Positions 1 through 7,186 of a DNA stretch of 46,502 bases are shown piece by piece. The stretch lies in contig CANQJC010000015.1 in NCBI GenBank assembly GCA_947624165.1, positions 1 through 46,502 on the forward strand. The letters run 5' to 3'. Both the position numbers and the translations under genes were made by a program. The stretch is from an uncultured Clostridia bacterium (GTDB lineage: Bacteria > Bacillota > Clostridia > UBA1381). The first letter of the stretch is position 1, and each line of letters starts with the position of its first letter. The notes below the pieces were generated by a model. It ran no database searches. It was not told the DNA's origin and worked only from the letters and a program-made list of their open reading frames with translations.

Positions 1-7
1 AAAAAAA

Positions 8-85
8 TGGGGTGGGTAGTGGGATTCGAACCCACGACATTCAGTGCCACAAACTGACGCTCTAACCAGCTGAACTATACCCACC
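8..85 (-). tRNA. tRNA-His (GTG)
   Basis: Read on the minus strand this folds as a full cloverleaf. The anticodon arm is TCAGT-TTGTGGC-ACTGA, giving anticodon GTG. The T-arm carries GTTCGAATC. The extra 5' G (G-1) opposite C73 that marks tRNA-His is present, and CCA is encoded (8-10). It is the last of three tRNAs in one transcript. Confidence 0.95.
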
Positions 86-139
86 ATGCATGGTGGCAGC
101 AAATCAACTCCCACTTAACATTCCGCAAGGAAGAATGTT

Positions 140-216
140 TGGCGTGTCTGGAGGGATTCGAACCCCCGGCCCATTGCTTAGAAGGCAATTGCTCTATCCG
201 ACTGAGCTACAGACAC
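140..216 (-). tRNA. tRNA-Arg (TCT)
   Basis: Minus-strand cloverleaf with acceptor GTGTCTG/CAGACAC, anticodon arm ATTGC-CTTCTAA-GCAAT (anticodon TCT), GTTCGAATC T-arm and encoded CCA. It is the middle tRNA of the cluster. Confidence 0.95.
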
Positions 217-222
217 ATAAAT

Positions 223-296
<74 letters not shown>

Positions 297-329
297 ATAC
301 GTTTACGGCGTTTACAACCGACTTGGATT

Positions 330-358
330 ATTATATCAAAACCGTTAGTGTTTGTCAA
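330..358 (-). promoter_or_regulatory. SigA promoter of the tRNA cluster
   Basis: Minus-strand TTGACA (353-358), a 17-nt spacer and TATAAT (330-335) form a perfect consensus promoter about 35 nt upstream of tRNA-Gly. Confidence 0.9.
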
Positions 359-378
359 TAGTTTTTTTCAAAATTATT

Positions 379-412
379 CTGTCCCGAGAGAGTGTGTTTA
401 TGTACGGGACAG
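379..412 (-). terminator. Weak intrinsic terminator after the cysteine-desulfurase-like gene
   Basis: CTGTCCCG/CGGGACAG stem with a loop of about 18 nt, just past the stop at 419. The tract that follows on the minus strand is AATAATTTTG, so it is T-poor. Confidence 0.45.
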
Positions 413-418
413 ATTTCT

Positions 419-1540
419 CTATCCCTTTGAATTTTTGCTGATTTCATACACGATATCGGTCATTTTGTCGACCTCTCTTATGTGGTTGAACAAGCCGAAC
501 GAAACGCGCACCGCGCCGGTACGGCTTGTGCCGAGCGTCCTGTGCGCAAGCGGCGCACAGTGATATCCCGAGCGCACGGCGGCGCGCCCGTCCAAGCGTT
601 CGAACGTCTCCGCGCTGTCGAAGCCCGTAATATTAAAAGCGACCGTCGCCAGGCTCTCGCCCGACCCGTAAATCTTTACGCCGCGCATATTCATAAGATT
701 CTCGCGGAATCTCGCCGCAAGCTCGCCCTCGTATTCGCTTACGGCTTTTACGCTGTAACGAAGTATATACTTTACGCCGCTGTTGAGTGCGGCTATCGCG
801 GGCGTGTTCATTGTTCCGCTGTGAAACTTATCGGGCATAAACTGCGGCTGGATAATACTTTCCGAATTACTTCCCGTTCCTCCCGCGGCAAGCGGAAACA
901 CGCTGTCAGGATCCTTTATATAAAGTCCTCCCGTTCCCAGCGGTCCCATAAGTCCCTTATGTCCCGAAAAAGCTATCATGTCGGCGTTCATTTTTTCCGC
1001 GTCGACGACGGTACAGCCCGCCGTCTGCGCGGCGTCCACAAGGAAAGGTATGCCGTGTTTTTTCGCGATCTGTCCTATTTCACACACCGGCTGTATCGTG
1101 CCGCACACGTTCGACGCGTGCGTACAGACGATAAGTTTCGTGTCATCCCTGATTGCTTTCTCCACGCTTTTCGGGTGTACGTATCCCGTCCTGTCGGCTT
1201 TGACGACGGTGTAATTTCCGAGTATATATACCGGACGCAGCACGCTGTTATGCTCCATCGAGGTCACAACGACGTGTCCTCCGTCTCGCACCGTTCCGAA
1301 AATCGCGGTATTGAGAGCGTATGTGGCGTTCTGCGTAAATACAATGTTTTGCGGTGATTTGATATTAAAAAGCCGCGCTATGCTGTCCTGCGTGTCGACT
1401 ATCGCGCGCACGGCGTCCATGCTCTTTTTATGCGCTCCCCTTCCGGCGTTTCCGCTTTTAAATATCGTGTTTGACATTAAAGTCAGATACACTCCGATCG
1501 GTTTCTTCGCCGAGGTCGCCGCGTTATCAAGATACATCAT
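419..1540 (-). CDS. Cysteine desulfurase-family aminotransferase (class V, PLP)
   Basis: A fold-type I PLP enzyme of about 373 residues, related to NifS/SufS/Csd enzymes that take sulfur (or selenium) from cysteine. The N-terminus MMYLDNAATS is typical. The PLP lysine lies in SGHKGLMGPLGTG, and SGYHCAPLAH carries the mobile catalytic cysteine near the C-terminus. ATG at 1540 is preferred over GTG at 1549 because GGGGAG lies about 10 nt before the ATG but touches the GTG. It overlaps the stop of the DUF3343 gene, so the two are translationally coupled. No scaffold protein (IscU/SufU) is adjacent, which argues against the housekeeping Fe-S system. A role in sulfur or selenium transfer with DUF3343 is inference. 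Confidence 0.88.
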   Translation of the reverse strand: MMYLDNAATSAKKPIGVYLTLMSNTIFKSGNAGRGAHKKSMDAVRAIVDTQDSIARLFNIKSPQNIVFTQNATYALNTAIFGTVRDGGHVVVTSMEHNSVLRPVYILGNYTVVKADRTGYVHPKSVEKAIRDDTKLIVCTHASNVCGTIQPVCEIGQIAKKHGIPFLVDAAQTAGCTVVDAEKMNADMIAFSGHKGLMGPLGTGGLYIKDPDSVFPLAAGGTGSNSESIIQPQFMPDKFHSGTMNTPAIAALNSGVKYILRYSVKAVSEYEGELAARFRENLMNMRGVKIYGSGESLATVAFNITGFDSAETFERLDGRAAVRSGYHCAPLAHRTLGTSRTGAVRVSFGLFNHIREVDKMTDIVYEISKNSKG

Positions 1541-1781
1541 GATAAACACGCTCCCCTTTTACGTTCTTTTCTATATAAATTTTCTTATATGACAGTCCGT
1601 TGTCGGCGGCGATTCGTTTTACATCGTTGAGCGCGCGGTCGTCAAGGCGCACGGAATATGAACAGCCGCTGTGATGAACGGCAGGCGGCGTATGGACGAC
1701 GTATGCGGGGAATCCAAGGATCTTTTCCGCGGCTCTTTTCAGTCTCTCAGCCGCCGTAGCCGAACCGACCACTATATACAT
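1527..1781 (-). CDS. DUF3343 protein (putative Se/S carrier-like)
   Basis: An 84-residue protein matching, from memory, the DUF3343 family that is often found beside class V aminotransferases and selenium-metabolism genes. A single cysteine in HHSGCSYSVRL sits where the family has its conserved Cys-x-x-x-x-Arg region, which would suit sulfur or selenium relay. ATG at 1781 is chosen over GTG at 1790 because AGGAG lies 8 nt before the ATG. It is the first gene of a two-gene operon and its stop lies inside the start region of the desulfurase gene. Confidence 0.75.
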   Translation of the reverse strand: MYIVVGSATAAERLKRAAEKILGFPAYVVHTPPAVHHSGCSYSVRLDDRALNDVKRIAADNGLSYKKIYIEKNVKGERVYHDVS

Positions 1782-1814
1782 AACATTCACTCCTTTTGGC
1801 TTTCATTATGCAGA

Positions 1815-1842
1815 AAGAAGTAAGGAATCTACCTTACTTCTT
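1815..1842. repeat. Perfect 11-bp inverted repeat
   Basis: AAGAAGTAAGG, 6-nt spacer, CCTTACTTCTT, between the ribbon-helix-helix gene and DUF3343. No T-run follows on either strand, so it is not a clear terminator. It could be a weak terminator or an operator. Confidence 0.5.
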
Positions 1843-1961
1843 CCTTATTATATATTATTCATGGGCCGCGCCTTGTGTGTATTTTTTATTGAGATTGCAT
1901 AAACAAGCAAAAGGCGAGTGAATTAGATCCGCCGCATGCGTATCTTGGAAAAATTTTAATA

Positions 1962-2144
1962 TTATTCTATTATGATATTGTTCACTCCATGACGCAGAAT
2001 AATATTTATCAATTCATTTCGTGAATAATTTGTTTCGGCGGCAAGCTTGTCAAGCGCGGATAGAGTATCTTCTTTAATGCGTACCGTAATTATCTTGTTC
2101 CCGTCCTCGCCGCGTCTTTTTATTGTTAAAGGCTTGATCTCCAT
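1962..2144 (-). CDS. Ribbon-helix-helix (CopG-like) DNA-binding protein
   Basis: A 60-residue protein. The segment ITVRIKEDTLSALDKLAAE followed by TNYSRNELINIIL is the strand-helix-helix pattern of CopG/Arc-type regulators. Start at ATG 2144 (MEIKPL) is supported by AAAGGAAG upstream; a longer frame from 2201 lacks a site. It is divergent from the small membrane protein at 2290, and no toxin gene is adjacent, so an antitoxin role has no support. Autoregulation through the intergenic AT-rich dyads is possible. Confidence 0.7.
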   Translation of the reverse strand: MEIKPLTIKRRGEDGNKIITVRIKEDTLSALDKLAAETNYSRNELINIILRHGVNNIIIE

Positions 2145-2194
2145 ATCGACACTTCCTTTATATATTATATATCGTTTTATATATAAATTATACC

Positions 2195-2224
2195 TTGACA
2201 TTTCAATGTAATATATGATATAAT
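2195..2224 (+). promoter_or_regulatory. SigA promoter with a dyad in the spacer
   Basis: TTGACA (2195-2200), 18-nt spacer, TATAAT (2219-2224), ahead of the 2290 gene. ACATT-TC-AATGT (2198-2209) is a small dyad overlapping the -35/spacer and a candidate operator for the divergent ribbon-helix-helix protein. Confidence 0.7.
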
Positions 2225-2289
2225 TGAATTGCTAAATGTATTACAAATATATATCATAATATGCATCAAAATAAATAGGAGGAAATAAT

Positions 2290-2511
2290 ATGAATATAAA
2301 TATAATAGGAATTATCGCTCTTATAGCCGGCGTTATTTGGGGAATAGTAGTCAACAAAATTATACAGGAGAAAGGTTATACCGAGAACTGGTTTTGCTGG
2401 GGGTTCTTTTTTGGGATATTTGCGCTCATCGCAGCGTTGAGAAAGCCCGACATCTCACAAGAAGAATATGAAGAACAATTTGAAGAAAAGGAAGAAGAAT
2501 TATTAAACTAA
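2290..2511 (+). CDS. Small two-helix membrane protein
   Basis: A 73-residue protein of unknown function. Two hydrophobic helices (about residues 5-24 and 33-50) are separated by a short loop KIIQEKGYTENWFCW and followed by an acidic tail ending EEKEEELLN. AGGAGG lies 7 nt before the ATG. It is monocistronic with its own consensus promoter and terminator. Proteins of this layout occur widely in Clostridia, but I cannot assign a role. Confidence 0.8.
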   Translation: MNINIIGIIALIAGVIWGIVVNKIIQEKGYTENWFCWGFFFGIFALIAALRKPDISQEEYEEQFEEKEEELLN

Positions 2512-2535
2512 TTATCTGTTGTTAAATAACACACA

Positions 2536-2563
2536 AAAATCCCGCTCATATGAGCGGGATTTT
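2536..2563. terminator. Bidirectional terminator
   Basis: AAAATCCCGCTCA/TGAGCGGGATTTT hairpin between the convergent small membrane gene and rubrerythrin; A- and T-runs flank the stem on both sides. Confidence 0.85.
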
Positions 2564-2576
2564 AACGCGGTTTTAA

Positions 2577-3128
2577 TTAACCGAAATACCTCTTTAACAA
2601 GCCTTCAAAGCCTTTACCATGTCTTGCTTCGTCCTTCGCCATTTCGTGGACGGTATCATGGATAGCGTCGTAGTTAAGCTCCTTGGCGCGTTTTGCAAGC
2701 TCCAGCTTACCGGCTGTCGCGCCGCACTCGGCTTCCGCGCGGAGCTGAAGATTTTTCTTTGTCGAGGGTGTTACGACCTCGCCCAAAAGCTCCGCAAATT
2801 TAGCGGCATGCTCGGCTTCCTCCAAAGCGGCTCTCATATAAAACTCGCCGATTTCGGGATAACCCTCTCTTATAGCCTGTCTCGACATGGCTATGTACAT
2901 ACCTACCTCTGTACACTCGCCTTCAAAATTAGCTTTTAAACCTTCATATACGTCGTCCTCGATCTTGCCCTTCGCGCCTACGCCGATAACGTGTTCGCAG
3001 ACAAAGTTAAGAGAACCTTCCTCCATAACCGTGAACTTTGAGCCGGGAACGCCGCACTGGGGGCATTTTTCGGGTGGCTGGTCTCCTTCGTGAACATATC
3101 CGCATACGGGACATACATATTTTTTCAT
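2577..3128 (-). CDS. rbr: Rubrerythrin, reverse type (N-terminal rubredoxin)
   Basis: A 183-residue cytoplasmic peroxidase that reduces H2O2 with electrons from NADH through a rubredoxin centre, protecting anaerobes from oxygen. The domain order is reversed relative to classical rubrerythrin: the rubredoxin Fe(SCys)4 site (C6PVC9 and C22PQC25) comes first, then the four-helix diiron domain with [19 protein letters not shown] and KDEARHG supplying Glu/His ligands. Start at ATG 3128 follows GGAGGATTTTATT; the longer frame begins in the promoter. It is a single gene, with the -10 at 3167-3172. Confidence 0.93.
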   Translation of the reverse strand: MKKYVCPVCGYVHEGDQPPEKCPQCGVPGSKFTVMEEGSLNFVCEHVIGVGAKGKIEDDVYEGLKANFEGECTEVGMYIAMSRQAIREGYPEIGEFYMRAALEEAEHAAKFAELLGEVVTPSTKKNLQLRAEAECGATAGKLELAKRAKELNYDAIHDTVHEMAKDEARHGKGFEGLLKRYFG

Positions 3129-3166
3129 AATAAAATCCTCCTTAAACATAAAATTTACACATGTAT

Positions 3167-3195
3167 ATATTAGCATTTTTTTCTGCGATTGTCAA
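3167..3195 (-). promoter_or_regulatory. SigA promoter of rubrerythrin
   Basis: TTGACA (3190-3195), 17-nt spacer, TAATAT (3167-3172) on the minus strand. It reaches to within 11 nt of the stop of the upstream GGDEF/EAL gene. Confidence 0.8.
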
Positions 3196-3205
3196 GAGCC
3201 GGACG

Positions 3206-5296
3206 TCACAGATACTTCTCCTCAAACTCGTTCCAGGGCAAGGGTTTATCGAACAAATATCCCTGTGCTTCGTCGCAGCCCATTTTCTTGAGCATATCAA
3301 GCTCCTTGTCGTTTTCGACGCCGCCCGCGACGATTTTTATATTCTCTCTGTGGCAAATCTGCGAAATGGATTCGGACAATATCCACGCCTTTTTATCCGT
3401 TTCGATTTTATATACCATATCACCGTCAAGCTTCAATATATCGAACTTCAAATCCGCAAACAGGTATATATCCGCATACTTCGAACCGAAGTTATCTATC
3501 GCTATTTTGAAGCCGCGTTTTTTAAGGTCCGTGAGGATATCCACGACCTTCGCGACGCCGCCGCGCTCCCTGTCCTCCGTGACCTCAATTATAAGCAGAT
3601 CCTTCGGAATATTATAATCGTACCATATATTCATGAAGTTTTCCGTGAAATTGGGCATAAGCATGGTCCTGTGCGACATATTCACGGATACGGGTTTGAC
3701 CTCCCTGCCCTCGCTTATCCACTGTGATAAATAATCGCAGACATGCTTGAAGACATACAAATCGACGATATGTATTGTTTTGTTGTCCTCCATTTCGGGT
3801 ATAAAATCGAGCGGCGAGACAAGCATACCGTCGTCGTCATAGAAGCGAACAAGTGCTTCGCTTCCGCTGAATGTGCGCTCGTTCACGTAGAATCTCGGCT
3901 GGAACCATATCGCGAAACGGTTTTCCTTGATAAGATTTTTAAGCAGCTCCGGTGTTGAAAACGCGGTAAACGTGTCGTTACGGAAACGGTATCTGCCGGA
4001 ATCGTCTCTGTTGCGGTAAAAATATTTCTTATCGAGGTACATCTGCTCGTCCGCTGTTTTGACAAGCTCGTTTATATCGCTGCACTCGGACGAATAGCAG
4101 TATCCTATCGCGGAATTGTAATCCGACTCGTCTATACGTGAGCGAAGCTCAGCGATACGCTCGTTGAATTTCTCCTCCGCAATACCGTGGCATATGATTA
4201 CAAATTCGTCTCCTCCGACTCTGTAAATGTCATAGTCGCCGAACGACGATATTATAATCGAAGCAAGCGTTTTTATCGCCATATCGCCGAAGGTGTGGCC
4301 CTGCTCGTCGTTTATGGCTTTGAGACTGTTCAGGTCCATGTACACTATACCGACGCTTTCATTCTTGGGATCCTTGCTGCAATCCTCAATAAATTTGTTA
4401 CGGTTGAAAAGATTCGTGAGCGTGTCGAGATAGCTTAAGCGTCTCAGTCTTTCCTCCGTCTGAGAGCGTATGAACATAGATGAAATGAAAAAGCTCAACG
4501 CTTCAAAGAACGTGCTCGTGCGGTAAATCTTATATTTGCGCGGATTGTCGATTCCGACATAACCCTTCATGCTTCCGCTCCAATCGAGCGGAGCGGCGAC
4601 AAGGCTCGATATATTCTGATCCGCGAGTATTTTATATTCGTCGGGTGAACTGTCTTTAAGCTCCTCTACGTTTTTGATCATGACGCACTCGCCGCGGGCG
4701 AAATACTGCCGCCATCTGTCGATAAGGTGTATATCGACGTTCTGCATGGATTTGATCAGCGGTTCCACACAGTCCGCGCACCATTCGTATGTGTTGCTCA
4801 TGTGCAGCGAGTCGCAGTCGAAAATATATACCCTGTCCGCCTCCAGGAATTTACCCGTCATCGCAAGAACGGTGCCGAGAGTTTCTTCTATCGGTCTGTT
4901 CTTGTGCATTTCTATGATACAGCTTACGATGAAATGTTCCATCGCCAGACGCATTTCAAGGTCGTTCTGAGCCTTTGCCGAATCGGTAACGTCGATTATA
5001 ACGGAAAGACGTACTTTCCTGTCCTTTGCGGTTATGATTTTACTGCGTACATTGTACGTTCTCCCGTCCTTGGGTTCGTTCATCTGCCATTCGGCAAATT
5101 CCTTCTCGGACGTGTCTTTGCCGCAGGCTCCGCACGTATCGGAATTACGCCATATGGCTTCGTGACACGTCTTCCCTATGCAATCGCCGAAAATATCCGT
5201 ACCCGTTTTGTTCATGTACAAAATCTCATATGTTTCGGGATCGGAAATATACACGATTTCCGAAAGGTAATCAAGGATACCGTATATGTCTGTCAT
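3206..5296 (-). CDS. PAS-GAF-GGDEF-EAL protein (cyclic-di-GMP signalling)
   Basis: A 696-residue soluble protein. A PAS-like domain (about 8-105) carries CHEAIW and a CGACG cluster, a GAF-like domain covers about 120-280, then GGDEF (about 288-430) and EAL (about 450-696). The diguanylate cyclase site G361GDEF365 is intact, with no RxxD inhibitory site in the usual place. In the EAL domain E480AL, N539, E571, K622 and E661 are present, but the DDFG motif reads D601NFG with SKY in place of the usual TGY, and AEGVE reads AGGVE. Phosphodiesterase activity is therefore doubtful and the EAL may act as a sensor. ATG 5296 is chosen because GAGG lies about 10 nt upstream; GTG 5308 is too close to it. 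Confidence 0.9.
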   Translation of the reverse strand: MTDIYGILDYLSEIVYISDPETYEILYMNKTGTDIFGDCIGKTCHEAIWRNSDTCGACGKDTSEKEFAEWQMNEPKDGRTYNVRSKIITAKDRKVRLSVIIDVTDSAKAQNDLEMRLAMEHFIVSCIIEMHKNRPIEETLGTVLAMTGKFLEADRVYIFDCDSLHMSNTYEWCADCVEPLIKSMQNVDIHLIDRWRQYFARGECVMIKNVEELKDSSPDEYKILADQNISSLVAAPLDWSGSMKGYVGIDNPRKYKIYRTSTFFEALSFFISSMFIRSQTEERLRRLSYLDTLTNLFNRNKFIEDCSKDPKNESVGIVYMDLNSLKAINDEQGHTFGDMAIKTLASIIISSFGDYDIYRVGGDEFVIICHGIAEEKFNERIAELRSRIDESDYNSAIGYCYSSECSDINELVKTADEQMYLDKKYFYRNRDDSGRYRFRNDTFTAFSTPELLKNLIKENRFAIWFQPRFYVNERTFSGSEALVRFYDDDGMLVSPLDFIPEMEDNKTIHIVDLYVFKHVCDYLSQWISEGREVKPVSVNMSHRTMLMPNFTENFMNIWYDYNIPKDLLIIEVTEDRERGGVAKVVDILTDLKKRGFKIAIDNFGSKYADIYLFADLKFDILKLDGDMVYKIETDKKAWILSESISQICHRENIKIVAGGVENDKELDMLKKMGCDEAQGYLFDKPLPWNEFEEKYL

Positions 5297-5457
5297 TTTC
5301 ACATTCACCTCGAAATAAAACGCGAAGCATGTCCGCGCTTCATATACAGCCGTAAAACTCTACGGCAATAATAAAACATCGCAGTATATTGTAACATATT
5401 ATTATTTTTTTTTCAACCGTTTACAGCAAAAAAATACTATAATTTATAGAAAACTGT

Positions 5458-6297
5458 CTACATTACGGCAAATACGATCCCGCACACGATGACAGACGCG
5501 CATATAAGCTTATAAGCCGTTCTTTTTTCCTTAAATACGATCCTGCCGCCGATAATTGCAATCATAACGGAGCATTGTTTGATGAGCGTCATCGCGACCA
5601 CCGTGCTGCGCTGATCCGCGCAGGCGATGAAAAGAGCCTTGTCGCCTATTACGAACAGCACGCTCAGTATAATTATCCAATAATTTTTAAACAGCGCGCT
5701 CCATTCGATTTTCGTGCGCGTAAAAAGCATATACCCCAAATACAGCAGCAATAGGAAGAACATATACCAAAACTGAAGCTGACCCGAGTTCATGTTGTTC
5801 ATAAGGATTTTGTCGAGCAGCTCGGAAACGGCGTTTCCCAGGCACGACGCAAGCACAAGCATTATGTAGCGCGGCTTCGTTTTCTCGTCGGATCGTCCTC
5901 CCCCTATGTTCACAAGCAAAAGCCCCGCGAGGACGAGAGCCATACCCGCGCCGCGGTGAAGCGTCATCGTTTCGTGAAGCACGGTCATACCCAGAAATGT
6001 CGCGAAGATAACGCGCGACATATCCATGATCCCGTAAAAGCCGACAGGGAGTTTTTTGATCGCTTTGAAGCCGCATATCCACGCGGCGAAGATTATCGCC
6101 GATTTTATCATTATGAATCCTATATAATGAAAATCCGCCGCGAGTGCGTTTTTTGTTTCGGGCAGGACAAAAATAAAGCTCAAGAGCGTATAGAAAAACA
6201 ACACCTCCATAGCCGAGTTTTTCTCCATCGCCTTTTTCTTTATGATGTCGCGCACGCCCTTTATTACGCCGTAAAGACATACGAGAGCAATCCACAT
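5458..6297 (-). CDS. DMT/EamA-family transporter
   Basis: A 279-residue, roughly ten-helix membrane protein with the two-fold five-helix repeat of drug/metabolite transporters. The first half ends at LVLAGLLLVNIGGG, and the second half starts after the hydrophilic stretch RSDEKTKPR. The substrate cannot be read from sequence. It begins 7 nt after the radical SAM gene stop; GGAGG for this gene overlaps the radical SAM stop region, so they share a transcript. Confidence 0.85.
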   Translation of the reverse strand: MWIALVCLYGVIKGVRDIIKKKAMEKNSAMEVLFFYTLLSFIFVLPETKNALAADFHYIGFIMIKSAIIFAAWICGFKAIKKLPVGFYGIMDMSRVIFATFLGMTVLHETMTLHRGAGMALVLAGLLLVNIGGGRSDEKTKPRYIMLVLASCLGNAVSELLDKILMNNMNSGQLQFWYMFFLLLLYLGYMLFTRTKIEWSALFKNYWIIILSVLFVIGDKALFIACADQRSTVVAMTLIKQCSVMIAIIGGRIVFKEKRTAYKLICASVIVCGIVFAVM

Positions 6298-6304
6298 GTT
6301 CCGT

Positions 6305-6907
6305 TTAATCCTCCCATGGTCTTATCCGATACGCCGCGCCTATTTCGGCGCAGATCTCGGCGCATTTTTTCTCCTCCTCCGTGCTGAGCGTCGTCGCGAC
6401 GGTCGAGAGGATCACCTCGCCCACATAGCGTTTCACATTTTTTGCGAAGCGAAGCATCGCGTCAAAGGACCCTATGCCGAATTTTGAACGCGTAAGTTCC
6501 AGATAGCGTTCTTTGTCGGGAGTGTTCAGGCTTATCGACACAACGTCCACAAGTCCCTCGAACATCGGCGCGGTATCCCTGCCGTAAATCAAATCCGAAA
6601 GACCGTTCGTATTGACGCGTATTTTCTTATTGTATTTCTCTTTTATGAAACGGCACACCTTGAGAACGTCGTCAAGCCTTTCCGTGGGTTCGCCGAAACC
6701 GCAGAACACGATCTCGTCATATTTATCTATATCGAATTTTTCAAATTCCGCTTTCACCTCGTCGACCGTCGGTTCCCTTTCAAGCCACAGGCTGCCGGAA
6801 TCATTCATCTCGTCGCGCGTCTGTCTCAGACAAAACGTACAGGCGCACGGGCATCTGTTGGTCATGTTCACATATAAATTATTGTGTACCTCGTATAAAA
6901 TAACCAT
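6305..6907 (-). CDS. Radical SAM protein, TatD-linked type
   Basis: A 200-residue protein with the radical SAM cluster motif in NRCPCACTFCLR (C-x3-C-x2-C) and the SAM-binding FCGFGEPTERLDD region (GGEP equivalent). The short length and composition match the family described as TatD-associated radical SAM proteins, function unknown. No tatD is visible here; the partner is the DMT transporter directly downstream. AAAGG lies about 11 nt before the ATG. Confidence 0.82.
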   Translation of the reverse strand: MVILYEVHNNLYVNMTNRCPCACTFCLRQTRDEMNDSGSLWLEREPTVDEVKAEFEKFDIDKYDEIVFCGFGEPTERLDDVLKVCRFIKEKYNKKIRVNTNGLSDLIYGRDTAPMFEGLVDVVSISLNTPDKERYLELTRSKFGIGSFDAMLRFAKNVKRYVGEVILSTVATTLSTEEEKKCAEICAEIGAAYRIRPWED

Positions 6908-7124
6908 ATTGATATTTACCTTTCTGTCCGCGAGGATCTACATGAATTTTAACGCGCTCACCGCGGACGGATAAGCCGTTGGATACGGGATTCGTCAATT
7001 TAAATCGAAGGGACGATATACGGGTAAAACCGTCATATTATCCGCGCTTTGTTTCGAACCCGCTACCATTCTAACACATTTTTGCGTAACAGTCAAAAAA
7101 TATGCCGATATTTTTAAAAATATA

Positions 7125-7153
7125 TTGCTTTTCGAAATCGTTTATGGCAAAAT
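7125..7153 (+). promoter_or_regulatory. Weak candidate promoter of the GH51 gene
   Basis: TTGCTT (7125-7130), 17-nt spacer, CAAAAT (7148-7153). A 16-bp AT palindrome ATATTTTTAAAAATAT (7108-7123) abuts the -35. A poor promoter next to a dyad would fit a regulated sugar gene, but this is inference. Confidence 0.4.
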
Positions 7154-7186
7154 GTAATTATTAAGTAAAACGAGGAGAAAATACCG

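Noticed and set aside
482..1357. 291-codon frame on the plus strand opposite the cysteine desulfurase
   Set aside because: Arg/His-rich translation without a family match, fully antisense to a well-supported gene.
1962..2511. Toxin-antitoxin pair (ribbon-helix-helix protein plus small membrane protein)
   Set aside because: The genes are divergent with separate promoters, and the membrane protein has a long acidic tail unlike known type I or II toxins.
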